Below are positions 23,704-30,776 of a stretch of DNA of 34,154 nucleotides, piece by piece. How positions within the stretch are numbered: position 1 is the stretch's first letter; each line of letters begins with the position of its first letter. Source of the stretch: Spirochaetota bacterium. GTDB lineage: Bacteria; Spirochaetota; Spirochaetia; Treponematales; Rectinemataceae. A program made the position numbers and the translations under genes. Under the pieces are notes generated by a model. It saw nothing but the letters and a program-made list of their open reading frames with translations. It was not told where the DNA came from and searched no databases. The stretch covers positions 1 to 34,154 of the forward strand of contig JAPLSO010000066.1 in NCBI GenBank assembly GCA_026398595.1. The letters are read 5' to 3'.

Positions 23704-25434
23704 CTAGAACGAAAGGGAGCAGCCTGCCGTCGCCTGGAGGTCTGAACTCCAGGCCGAATAGCTGTCTGAGGATTTCGTATAGGTCTGCCGGTTGATCCAG
23801 TCGACCTCGGCCCAGAGTCTGGCTTTAGCCCAGGATACGAGACGCGGGATTTCGTACTCGCCCGAGAGGCTCGCGGCCAGTGTCCCGGCGACCTTGTCGC
23901 CCGAGGGCGTGCTCCCTTCGTAGTCAGCGAAGCCCGAGTTGTCGCCGTTTTTATTGTGCGAGACGAAGAAATTCATCTCGCCGTGGAGCATGCCGAAGAG
24001 CCGCAGGGCCAGTTTCCCCATCCCCGGGATCCTGTAGGCCCCGTCCCACTGGAGCACGATGGCGTCTCCGCCGTATTCGTAGCCCGGGTAGTCGAGGCAG
24101 ATGATGTAGCCCGGCCCTGTGGGGTTCCCGTTGGTGTAATATTTCCTCAGCATGATAAAATCGACCCCGTTCCTCCGGTAGAGAAGGGAATCGGTGAGGG
24201 CGAACTCCAGGGAACTCGTGAAGACGCCTCTGCCCCGGATACCTGCGTACTCGATGCCGCCCAGATAGCCCATGGCGTCGGCCTGGGCGGTGCCTTCGGT
24301 GGGCGCCCGTGCCTGGTCCATCGCCAATTGACCGTAGAGGTTGAAGCCTTTTGCGAAGTTCCAGTCCAGTTCGACGTGGGCAAGGGCGTTGAACATGCTC
24401 ATGTTGTTCAGGTTGTGGTAGATGAAGGCGGGATTGAGATAACGGAAGTCGAAAACATCGTTCTGGTACATCACGTTTTCGGAAATCGCGAAGGTCAACC
24501 TTTTCAGGATCCTGAATTCAAGGCGATGCGCCATGAGTATCTTGAACTCAGTATCGGGCTGTTCGCCGTGCAGAGTATTCGCATCGAAGAAGACGTTGAG
24601 CCAGTCGTACTTGAAATTCTCCGAGAAGGCTGTGAGGCGGGTGAAATCCTGGTAGTCGACATGGTCGTCGACGATGAAGTTCCCCGAATGTCCGTTGCCC
24701 CAGTTGATCTTGTCCCGGGAGAGGGAGAGGTTCCAGTTGGCCCCGCCTATCGAGGCGACAGCCCTCTTGGGCCATTGGTAATCGAGGTCATTGGGCACAT
24801 CGAGGATATTGGTGAGGAAGCTTTGGCTGTAGATCCAGGATGAGGCCGACATCATGGCCAACGTGTCCGTCGGCTTGATGACGGCCCCAATACCTTTTGG
24901 ATACCGGCTGACTACCTCGTAGAGGTCGTCCGCTATGTTGAATCTGTTTCTTCCATACTGAAGGTCGCAGTAGAGGTAGGCGAAATCCTTGAGCGAGAAG
25001 TCGAGGGAGAGCCGGATCATGGGCTTCCGATCCTCGAAGCCGCGGATCCAGTCCGATTCCTGATTGAAGGATGTGTTTGTATGGGCGTAGGCTTCGAGGA
25101 AGAGATCAAGGTCCGCGCCGAAGCCGAAGCCGTCAGGGAAGGAAAATTTCAGTCCCGGCCGAATCGCCTCGGCTATCACGTCGTAGAGCGGGATTTCACC
25201 CCCGCCTAGGGAAGCCCTGTCGATCCGCCCGAGGATCTGGTTGGCCTCGGTCTTTGTCCAGGGGCGGGAGTCGGAGGGCGTCCCAGCGTATTTGATCCGA
25301 TAAAGAGCATCCATATCCTCGTAGACCTTGGACGAGAGGGGGATCATCTCCTGTGAGACTGGCCTGAAAAGGCCTTGGGACCCGGCGGCGGCCGCGATGC
25401 CCAAGGCAATAATCACGAGGAGAAAACGTCGCAT
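23704..25434 (-). CDS. Wzi-like large outer-membrane beta-barrel protein (paralogue A)
   Basis: This 576-residue protein has a signal peptide (M-R-R-F-L-L-V-I-I, cleavage near A-A-G-S-Q, ~residue 20). The N-terminal part reads P-L-S-S-K-V-Y-E-D-M-D-A-L-Y followed by R-P-W-T-K-T-E-A, like the N-terminal helical region of capsule-assembly Wzi proteins. The rest is beta-rich and ends in C-S-L-S-F, an aromatic barrel terminus. It shares E-S-D-W-I-R-G-F, a W-G-x-G-x-S-G-N-F motif and Y-E-Y-G-G-D-A-I-V-L with the barrel at 26095-27873, so the two are paralogues. ATG at 25432-25434 with GGGAGA upstream is preferred to a longer frame without a signal peptide. Lectin or polysaccharide binding is a family-based guess. 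Confidence 0.82.
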   Translation of the reverse strand: MRRFLLVIIALGIAAAAGSQGLFRPVSQEMIPLSSKVYEDMDALYRIKYAGTPSDSRPWTKTEANQILGRIDRASLGGGEIPLYDVIAEAIRPGLKFSFPDGFGFGADLDLFLEAYAHTNTSFNQESDWIRGFEDRKPMIRLSLDFSLKDFAYLYCDLQYGRNRFNIADDLYEVVSRYPKGIGAVIKPTDTLAMMSASSWIYSQSFLTNILDVPNDLDYQWPKRAVASIGGANWNLSLSRDKINWGNGHSGNFIVDDHVDYQDFTRLTAFSENFKYDWLNVFFDANTLHGEQPDTEFKILMAHRLEFRILKRLTFAISENVMYQNDVFDFRYLNPAFIYHNLNNMSMFNALAHVELDWNFAKGFNLYGQLAMDQARAPTEGTAQADAMGYLGGIEYAGIRGRGVFTSSLEFALTDSLLYRRNGVDFIMLRKYYTNGNPTGPGYIICLDYPGYEYGGDAIVLQWDGAYRIPGMGKLALRLFGMLHGEMNFFVSHNKNGDNSGFADYEGSTPSGDKVAGTLAASLSGEYEIPRLVSWAKARLWAEVDWINRQTYTKSSDSYSAWSSDLQATAGCSLSF

Positions 25435-25459
25435 CCTGGTTCTCCCTACGGTCGCGGCA

Positions 25460-25488
25460 TTGCCCAAGCCGTCCTTTGACCGTACAAT
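25460..25488 (+). promoter_or_regulatory. Promoter placed for a leaderless transcript of the phosphoribosyltransferase gene
   Basis: TTGCCC (25460-25465), 17 bases, TACAAT (25483-25488), then CCTTCC and the ATG at 25495. The -35 is identical to that of znuA. The six-base gap contains only pyrimidines, so no Shine-Dalgarno is possible there. Confidence 0.65.
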
Positions 25489-25494
25489 CCTTCC

Positions 25495-26007
25495 ATGCAA
25501 AAGCGCTATTTCACCTACCAGGAAATCCATAAAACGGCGAAAGCCATAGCCGAACGCGTGACCGCTTCGGGCTTCATCCCTGACGTCATCGTCGCCATAG
25601 GCTCGGGCGGCTTCATCCCTGCTCGTATCATCCGCACCTATCTCGGCAAACCCATCCTGGCCGTAGGGATCGCCTACTACGACGCCAACGACAAGCCCAC
25701 CGAGTTTCCCCGCAAGGTGCAGTGGATCGAGGAGGCCGAGCGCAAGCTGTCAGGCAAGAAAATCCTCCTCGTCGACGAGGTGGACGACTCGCGCACCACG
25801 CTGGAGTACTGCATCCGGGAGCTGATGAACCATCATCCCGCCGAGATAGCCGCAGCCGTCCTCCACAACAAGGATAAGCCAAAACGCGGCGTTATTCCTC
25901 CCGAAGTCTCGCTCTATATCGCCGGCGAAGATCTTCCCGACCTGTGGGTCGTCTATCCCTGGGATGCCGAGGACATCGACGAGCACGACAGGAAAGCGAG
26001 GCAATGA
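25495..26007 (+). CDS. Purine-type phosphoribosyltransferase (xanthine/hypoxanthine PRT-like)
   Basis: This 170-residue cytosolic enzyme of the type I PRT family should join a purine base to PRPP. The PRPP loop I-L-L-V-D-E-V-D-D-S-R-T-T-L lies at residues 90-103, with two acidic residues before S-R-T-T as usual. The N-terminal F-T-Y-x-E-I-H-K and G-S-G-G-F-I-P-A-R-I-I-R-T match the short xanthine/hypoxanthine group similar to yeast Xpt1 rather than classical Hpt. It lies between the two paralogous barrel genes on the opposite strand, and its promoter overlaps the region upstream of the first one. Base preference cannot be read from the sequence. Confidence 0.88.
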   Translation: MQKRYFTYQEIHKTAKAIAERVTASGFIPDVIVAIGSGGFIPARIIRTYLGKPILAVGIAYYDANDKPTEFPRKVQWIEEAERKLSGKKILLVDEVDDSRTTLEYCIRELMNHHPAEIAAAVLHNKDKPKRGVIPPEVSLYIAGEDLPDLWVVYPWDAEDIDEHDRKARQ

Positions 26008-26008
26008 A

Positions 26009-26031
26009 GGCTAGGCCATAAAGGCCTAGCC
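26009..26031. terminator. Perfect hairpin between convergent genes
   Basis: Nine-bp arms GGCTAGGCC (26009-26017) and GGCCTAGCC (26023-26031) enclose ATAAA, immediately after the phosphoribosyltransferase stop. No U-tract follows on either strand. It may serve both this gene and the convergent barrel gene ending at 26095. Confidence 0.55.
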
Positions 26032-26094
26032 GTAAGGGCCGGCGCGCTGAGGCCGGTTCTCACGATCGGTCTAAAGACTGCCCGTGGGGATCTA

Positions 26095-27873
26095 TCACAG
26101 AGAGTAGGTCACGCCCGCGGTCAGTTGTACATCCCAGATCGGGGTGTTCGTGCTGATATTGCCTGGGTTTGTGATGTGGATGTAGTCCACCTGGCCGAAT
26201 AGCTCGAGGCGCTTCAGAATTTTATAGCCGCCCCTTGCTCCCAGAACGAGGGTGTAGCTCGCGCAGTCGCGCTCTTCTTCGTGGATGTCGGCGTTGTTTT
26301 CGGTAGAGTGGGTCGTCGTGGGCGTGGTCTCCGTGTCCTGGGCGCCTTCGTTCTGGTCGCCCGTGGTAGTCCATTGATCGTGAGTCCCATGGATCATGAA
26401 GAAGACATTGCCCTCCAGCGACCATCTGCCGAACTCCTTGTAGCCGAAGTTGCCGTTGAGGACGATGGCGTCGCAGCCATACTGGTAGCCGATAAATTCC
26501 TCGGTGTAGTTGATCCCGCCTTGATTGGAGAATTCCCGCAGGGCCACCACCCAGTTGATGCCGTATTGCGTAAATACCTGATTCCGATTACCGTTGTCCC
26601 GCAGATAGAGATAGGGGTCGGTCTTGGCCCATTCGACTGAGCCGAAGAGCATCCCTTTTCCAAAAGGCAGGGATCCCTTGGCTCCGGCCATGAAGCCGTA
26701 GGCATCGGGCAGCGCCTTGGGGTCGATGCCAGGCATGGCCTCGCCGGGGAGGGCGAATTCGTCGACCACGATCTGGCTATAGAGGTTCAGGTACCTTAAA
26801 GGTGTCCAGTCCGCTTCCAGCGATATGATCGAATTCGCGTTCCCCCTGATAAAATAGTTATGGAATATAGCGGTAGGGCTCAGGACCGACAGGTCCAGGG
26901 TATTGTCCGCCGATTGGTACATGATGGCCTCGGTCAGGGCGAATCCGACCTTGTTCCCGAATATCCTCCATTCAACGCGATGGCCTATGAACATATCGAG
27001 GCCGGAAACCGTTTTATCCTGACCCAGATCCTCCTGCGGTCTACTGTAGGCGCCCGACTCCTTGATCATGATCGGGTAGAAATTCCCGGGGTAGGGGAAG
27101 AAGGACGTGGCGAAGGTGTACTTGAAGTCCTTGCCATAGGCGGTCAGCCTCCCCATGTTGTGGTAGAGGAGGTGGTCACCGAGCACGAAATTGCCCGATT
27201 CGCCCGGCCCCCAGGAGTATTTTTCCCGCCCGACCTCGGCGCTCCATCCGTCGCCGCCTATTGAGCCGACGGCTCGATAGGGGAAATTGAAATTCAAATC
27301 GCTCATCACCGCGGGCGGCACCATAGGGATGTTCGTCGTCAGCGCGCTCGCCCCCCAGAGAGTCGAGGTCGCTCCTTCGGTCGAGTTCCATCCATTGTAC
27401 ATGGTATTCCCCGCGGACAGAGAGGAATAGCCGTAGAAGTGCAGGGAAGGCCAGGTTTCGAGGATGAGGTCAAAAATGGGGTTGCGCTCGTCGAAACCCC
27501 TGATCCATGAGCTCTCCTTGGTGAAGTCCGTCGTGTTCGTGTGGCAATAGCCTTCCATTGTCGTCTTGAGGCTGAATTTCACCGCTTTTTGATTCTCATC
27601 CAGCGCAGCAAGGGCAAAAGTATAGGTATCCGAAGCCCCGCCACCTAGTCTGGAGGGATCGATCCTGCTGAGCATCTTGATAAGTTCGTCGGCGCTCCAT
27701 GGCCCCGTCGTGGAAGGCAGTGAAAGCCCCTGGCATAGAGAGAGATAGCTTATCGCTTTATAGACATCGGAATTCACCGGGTAGATCTTCTGGAGATTGG
27801 GTGCATCCTCGGCGGAGCAGAGAGGAATGGCCAGAAAGCAGAGCGCAAGCAGAAAGTTAATTGTCTTTTTCAC
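26095..27873 (-). CDS. Wzi-like large outer-membrane beta-barrel protein (paralogue B)
   Basis: This 592-residue protein has a signal peptide (V/M-K-K-T-I-N-F-L-L-A-L-C-F, cleavage near C-S-A-E, ~residue 20). N-terminal P-V-N-S-D-V-Y-K-A-I and P-W-S-A-D-E-L-I-K-M-L-S-R-I-D-P match paralogue A, as do E-S-S-W-I-R-G-F-D-E-R, S-W-G-P-G-E-S-G-N-F-V-L-G-D-H and Y-Q-Y-G-C-D-A-I-V-L. A low-complexity T/E/D-rich loop (T-E-T-T-P-T-T-T-H-S-T-E) near residue 535 is probably an extracellular loop. The end G-V-T-Y-S-L lacks the aromatic last residue. The start is GTG at 27871-27873 with AAGGAAG close by; a frame extending to 27918 has no exported start. Confidence 0.82.
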   Translation of the reverse strand: MKKTINFLLALCFLAIPLCSAEDAPNLQKIYPVNSDVYKAISYLSLCQGLSLPSTTGPWSADELIKMLSRIDPSRLGGGASDTYTFALAALDENQKAVKFSLKTTMEGYCHTNTTDFTKESSWIRGFDERNPIFDLILETWPSLHFYGYSSLSAGNTMYNGWNSTEGATSTLWGASALTTNIPMVPPAVMSDLNFNFPYRAVGSIGGDGWSAEVGREKYSWGPGESGNFVLGDHLLYHNMGRLTAYGKDFKYTFATSFFPYPGNFYPIMIKESGAYSRPQEDLGQDKTVSGLDMFIGHRVEWRIFGNKVGFALTEAIMYQSADNTLDLSVLSPTAIFHNYFIRGNANSIISLEADWTPLRYLNLYSQIVVDEFALPGEAMPGIDPKALPDAYGFMAGAKGSLPFGKGMLFGSVEWAKTDPYLYLRDNGNRNQVFTQYGINWVVALREFSNQGGINYTEEFIGYQYGCDAIVLNGNFGYKEFGRWSLEGNVFFMIHGTHDQWTTTGDQNEGAQDTETTPTTTHSTENNADIHEEERDCASYTLVLGARGGYKILKRLELFGQVDYIHITNPGNISTNTPIWDVQLTAGVTYSL

Positions 27874-27945
27874 GTTGCTTCCTTTCGCATAAAAAACCTT
27901 GATGGAGTGCATCAGCATATCCTCGTATCCACGACAGAAGGGAAT

Positions 27946-27959
27946 CCGGGACTACCCGG
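27946..27959. terminator. Short hairpin after the ThiS-like gene
   Basis: CCGGG (27946-27950) and CCCGG (27955-27959) with loop ACTA lie 14 bases after the end of the ThiS-like gene on the minus strand. A second weak stem (TGATG/CATCA) followed by T6 lies at about 27895-27913. Either could separate that gene from the barrel gene. Confidence 0.35.
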
Positions 27960-27972
27960 TTTTCAGGCGGCC

Positions 27973-28176
27973 TCAACCTCCGCTGATAAGGTGGTAGATT
28001 TCCAGTTCGTCGCCCTCACGGACCACGGCCTCGTTTCGCTTCTCCCTCTCCACTACCTTTCCGTTTATACGCGTTATGATATGTGGAAAGGTATATCTCC
28101 GCCTGCGCATGATCTCCGACACGCTGAGTTCGGCCTCGGGGAATTCCTCCTCTTCGAAATTGACCACCACTTTCAT
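27973..28176 (-). CDS. ThiS/MoaD-family ubiquitin-like sulfur-carrier protein
   Basis: This 67-residue beta-grasp protein ends in the diagnostic G-G (residues 66-67) that is adenylated and thiocarboxylated in sulfur carriers. The strand pattern M-K-V-V-V-N-F ... R-I-N-G-K-V-V-E-R-E ... R-E-G-D-E-L-E-I-Y-H-L-I-S-G-G fits ThiS rather than MoaD. It may supply sulfur for thiamine, molybdopterin or tungstopterin; none of the usual partner genes (thiF/moeB, thiG, moaE) is adjacent. The AOR gene 2.6 kb away needs a pterin cofactor, a suggestive but weak link. ATG at 28174-28176 lacks a proper Shine-Dalgarno; a promoter ends six bases upstream. Confidence 0.85.
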   Translation of the reverse strand: MKVVVNFEEEEFPEAELSVSEIMRRRRYTFPHIITRINGKVVEREKRNEAVVREGDELEIYHLISGG

Positions 28177-28182
28177 GTCACG

Positions 28183-28212
28183 ATCCTATCAGTCCCGGCC
28201 GGATTGAGACAA
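28183..28212 (-). promoter_or_regulatory. Promoter placed for a leaderless transcript of the ThiS-like gene
   Basis: On the minus strand TTGTCT (28207-28212), 18 bases, TAGGAT (28183-28188), then CGTGAC and the ATG. TAGGA could also be read as a weak ribosome site, so this example is less clear than znuA. Confidence 0.45.
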
Positions 28213-28279
28213 GTCCGGACTTCAGCGCATAAATATACTAAAACAATGTATCTTTATCGTTTCACAAATTGTCCGATCA

Positions 28280-28308
28280 TTGACAGGGATTTAGCTTTGT
28301 CATATTCT
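28280..28308 (+). promoter_or_regulatory. Promoter of the amino-acid ABC transporter operon
   Basis: Perfect TTGACA (28280-28285), 17 bases, TATTCT (28303-28308). The leader of about 45 bases contains two copies of CTTCGATC and ends with AAGGAG before the ATG at 28359. Confidence 0.7.
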
Positions 28309-28358
28309 TCGATCAATAATATCCTTCGATCGCCAAGATCAACCATAAGGAGTTTGAA

Positions 28359-29123
28359 ATGAAGAAATCCTGGTCCACGGCCATGGCCTTCCTCCTCCTC
28401 GCCGCCGTCGTTCTCGTCGGCTCGGCGGGCCTCTATTCCTGCGCCAAGAAAACCACCAAGATCGTCGTCGCCTCCGATGCCACCTGGCCTCCCATGGAGT
28501 TCGTCGATGAGCAGAAGAACGTCGTCGGCTTCGACATCGACCTGGTCAAGGCCGTAGCCGAGGCGGGCAAGTTCGAGGTCGAGATCAAGAACACAGCCTG
28601 GGACGGCATCTTCGCCGGTTTGGCCGCCGGCAACTACCAGGTCATCGCCTCGAGCGTCACCATCACCGAGGAGCGCAAGGCGACCATGGACTTCTCCGAG
28701 CCTTACGTCAATGCCGGCCAGGTCCTCGTCGTCCGCAAGGAAACCGCGAACGTCATCACGCTCGCTGACCTCGTTGGCAAGAAAGTGGGTGGACAGATCG
28801 GAACCACCGGCGTCATGGAGATCGGCAAGGTCGCGGGCGTAGAACTCAAGACCTACGACGAAATCGGCCTCGCCTACCAGGACCTCGCCAACGGCAACAT
28901 CGAGGGCGTCGTCGCCGATTCCCCCATCGCCGCCAACTTCGCTCTCCAGAATCCTACCTACAAGGACAAGCTCATGATCGTGGGCAAGCCCTTCACGGAC
29001 GAGTGGCTTGGCTTCGCTTTCAAAAAGGGCGACGCGAAGACCCTCAAGCTCTTCAACGACGCCCTGGCCAAGGTAAAGTCCTCTGGCAAGCTCTCCGAGC
29101 TCGAGGCTAAGTGGCTTAAGTAG
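28359..29123 (+). CDS. Polar amino-acid-binding lipoprotein of an ABC transporter
   Basis: This 254-residue family 3 solute-binding protein has a lipoprotein signal: M-K-K, a hydrophobic core and the lipobox L-Y-S-C with C28 as the lipidated residue. The first residue pair of the lipobox is relaxed, as is frequent in spirochaetes. The domain starts V-V-A-S-D-A-T-W-P-P-M-E-F and continues G-F-D-I-D-L-V-K-A-V-A, the classic amino-acid receptor pattern. E-E-R-K-A-T-M-D-F-S-E-P-Y follows. It should bind a polar amino acid (glutamine, arginine or similar) and pass it to the permease encoded one base downstream of its stop. AAGGAG precedes the ATG. Confidence 0.92.
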   Translation: MKKSWSTAMAFLLLAAVVLVGSAGLYSCAKKTTKIVVASDATWPPMEFVDEQKNVVGFDIDLVKAVAEAGKFEVEIKNTAWDGIFAGLAAGNYQVIASSVTITEERKATMDFSEPYVNAGQVLVVRKETANVITLADLVGKKVGGQIGTTGVMEIGKVAGVELKTYDEIGLAYQDLANGNIEGVVADSPIAANFALQNPTYKDKLMIVGKPFTDEWLGFAFKKGDAKTLKLFNDALAKVKSSGKLSELEAKWLK

Positions 29124-29124
29124 G

Positions 29125-29949
29125 ATGACGAAAGGATCCCCATTGACCGGCCGCGACGATAAAGGGCGCGACCGGACGACGATCAATGTCACCGACGGCA
29201 GCCTCATCCCCTCCAAGGATGAGGGCGGCCTGCTTTCGGCCTGGAACATATCCTTTTTCGGGGCTATCTCCCTTCTGGTCATCCTTCCCCTCTTCAGCCC
29301 CGATCCCTATCTGCGGATTCTCTCCTTCGTGCCGGACGGCCTCGTCGCCACCTTTTCCGTCACGTTGATCTCAATATTCTTCGCCCTCATCATCGGGCTC
29401 TTCGCCGGCCTTGGACGGATCTCCCCCAACAAGGCGATCAACCGCCTGGCCACGGTCTACGTCGAGATCATTCGAGGCATTCCCCTCCTCGTGCAGCTTT
29501 TTTACATCTATTACGCCCTCGGCCCCCTCCTGAGGCTGCAGGGACCGCCCGCGGCCATCCTCGCCATGTCGATCTGCTACGGCGCTTACATGGCCGAGAT
29601 TTTCCGCGCGGGCATCCAGGCCGTACCCAAGGGCCAGATGGAGGCGGCGCTCGCCCTTGGCATGTCCAGGTCGATGGCCATGCGGCGCATCATCATCCCC
29701 CAGACGGTCAAGATCATACTCCCGCCCATCGGGAACGAGTTTATCGCCCTTTTAAAGGATTCATCCCTCGTCTCCATCCTCGCCGTATCCGACCTCTTAA
29801 GGCGGGGCAGGGAGTACGCCTCCACTACCTTCAGGTACTTCGAAAGCTATACGGTCATCGCCCTGATCTATCTCGTGATGACCCTCTTCTTCTCGCGCCT
29901 CGTCGCGATGATGGAAGAAAAGTTGAGGCATCGTGGCACCGCTGATTGA
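29125..29949 (+). CDS. Polar amino-acid ABC transporter permease
   Basis: This 274-residue inner-membrane permease is of the HisM/GlnP type. After an unusual polar N-terminal extension of ~40 residues, the helices begin at [12 protein letters not shown]. The family motif [14 protein letters not shown] lies near residue 115, and the cytoplasmic EAA loop ([22 protein letters not shown]) near 170. The ATG at 29125 gives the whole extension; a later start would remove it, and no strong ribosome site decides the matter. It overlaps the ATPase gene by 17 bases. Confidence 0.92.
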   Translation: MTKGSPLTGRDDKGRDRTTINVTDGSLIPSKDEGGLLSAWNISFFGAISLLVILPLFSPDPYLRILSFVPDGLVATFSVTLISIFFALIIGLFAGLGRISPNKAINRLATVYVEIIRGIPLLVQLFYIYYALGPLLRLQGPPAAILAMSICYGAYMAEIFRAGIQAVPKGQMEAALALGMSRSMAMRRIIIPQTVKIILPPIGNEFIALLKDSSLVSILAVSDLLRRGREYASTTFRYFESYTVIALIYLVMTLFFSRLVAMMEEKLRHRGTAD

Positions 29950-30664
29950 AATAAAGAGCGCCGTTAAAAGCTTTGGCCAGGTTCAGGCCCTGCGGGGCAT
30001 CGATCTTTCCGTCGCCAAGGGCGAGGTCGTCCTCATCATCGGTCCCTCGGGCTCGGGCAAGAGCACCCTCCTGCGCTCCGTCAACCGCCTCGAAGGCCTC
30101 GATTCAGGCTCCATCAGCATCGACGGCGAGAGCGTCACGGACGAGAAAGCCGATATCCGTCACATCCGCGAGGAAGTGGGCATGGTCTTCCAGAGCTTCA
30201 ACCTCTTCCCCCACCTTTCCGTCATCGATAACATCGCCCTGGCCCCCGTCGTCGTCCGCAAGGAAGACAAGGAGAAGGCTAAGGTCGACGCGCGCCGGCT
30301 CCTGGCCAAAGTTGGCCTCTCCGACAAGGAGAAGGCCTGGCCCGAACAGCTCTCCGGCGGCCAGCAGCAGCGCGTGGCCATAGCGCGCGCCCTCGCCATG
30401 AACCCCAAGGTCATGCTCTTCGACGAGCCTACGAGCGCCCTCGACCCCGAAATGATCAAGGAAGTCCTCGACGTCATGACCGACCTCGCTAAGGAAGGTA
30501 TGACCATGCTCGTCGTCTCCCACGAGATGGGCTTCGCACGGGCTGCGGCGCACCGTATAATCTTCATGGACTCAGGACAGATCGTCGAGGAAGCCCCGCC
30601 CGAGACCTTCTTCACCTCGCCCCGCGAGGAGAGGACGCGAAGGTTCCTGGAGCACATCCTCTAG
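29933..30664 (+). CDS. glnQ: Polar amino-acid ABC transporter ATPase (GlnQ type)
   Basis: This 243-residue ATPase has Walker [10 protein letters not shown] near residue 37, Q-loop [10 protein letters not shown], signature L-S-G-G-Q-Q-Q-R, Walker [13 protein letters not shown] and switch H in V-S-H-E-M-G-F-A. Length and the S-F-N-L-F-P-H segment are diagnostic of the polar amino-acid class. The GTG start at 29933 lies inside the permease gene, with TTGAGG upstream. A hairpin at 30679-30695 follows the stop. Confidence 0.94.
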   Translation: MAPLIEIKSAVKSFGQVQALRGIDLSVAKGEVVLIIGPSGSGKSTLLRSVNRLEGLDSGSISIDGESVTDEKADIRHIREEVGMVFQSFNLFPHLSVIDNIALAPVVVRKEDKEKAKVDARRLLAKVGLSDKEKAWPEQLSGGQQQRVAIARALAMNPKVMLFDEPTSALDPEMIKEVLDVMTDLAKEGMTMLVVSHEMGFARAAAHRIIFMDSGQIVEEAPPETFFTSPREERTRRFLEHIL

Positions 30665-30678
30665 ATTCGCGACCCTGC

Positions 30679-30695
30679 GCGTCGCGCCGCGACGC
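30679..30695 (+). terminator. Hairpin after the amino-acid transporter operon
   Basis: Perfect 7-bp arms GCGTCGC (30679-30685) and GCGACGC (30689-30695) with loop GCC lie 15 bases after the ATPase stop. There is no U-tract. No convincing separate promoter for the next gene was found in 30696-30776, so some read-through is possible. Confidence 0.45.
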
Positions 30696-30776
30696 CAAGA
30701 TCGGCAAAGCCGCCTGCGCGCGTAGAAGCCGCCTAACGTCCCCGATTTCCCGCCGCCATCCAAGGAGGGCCGAGCG

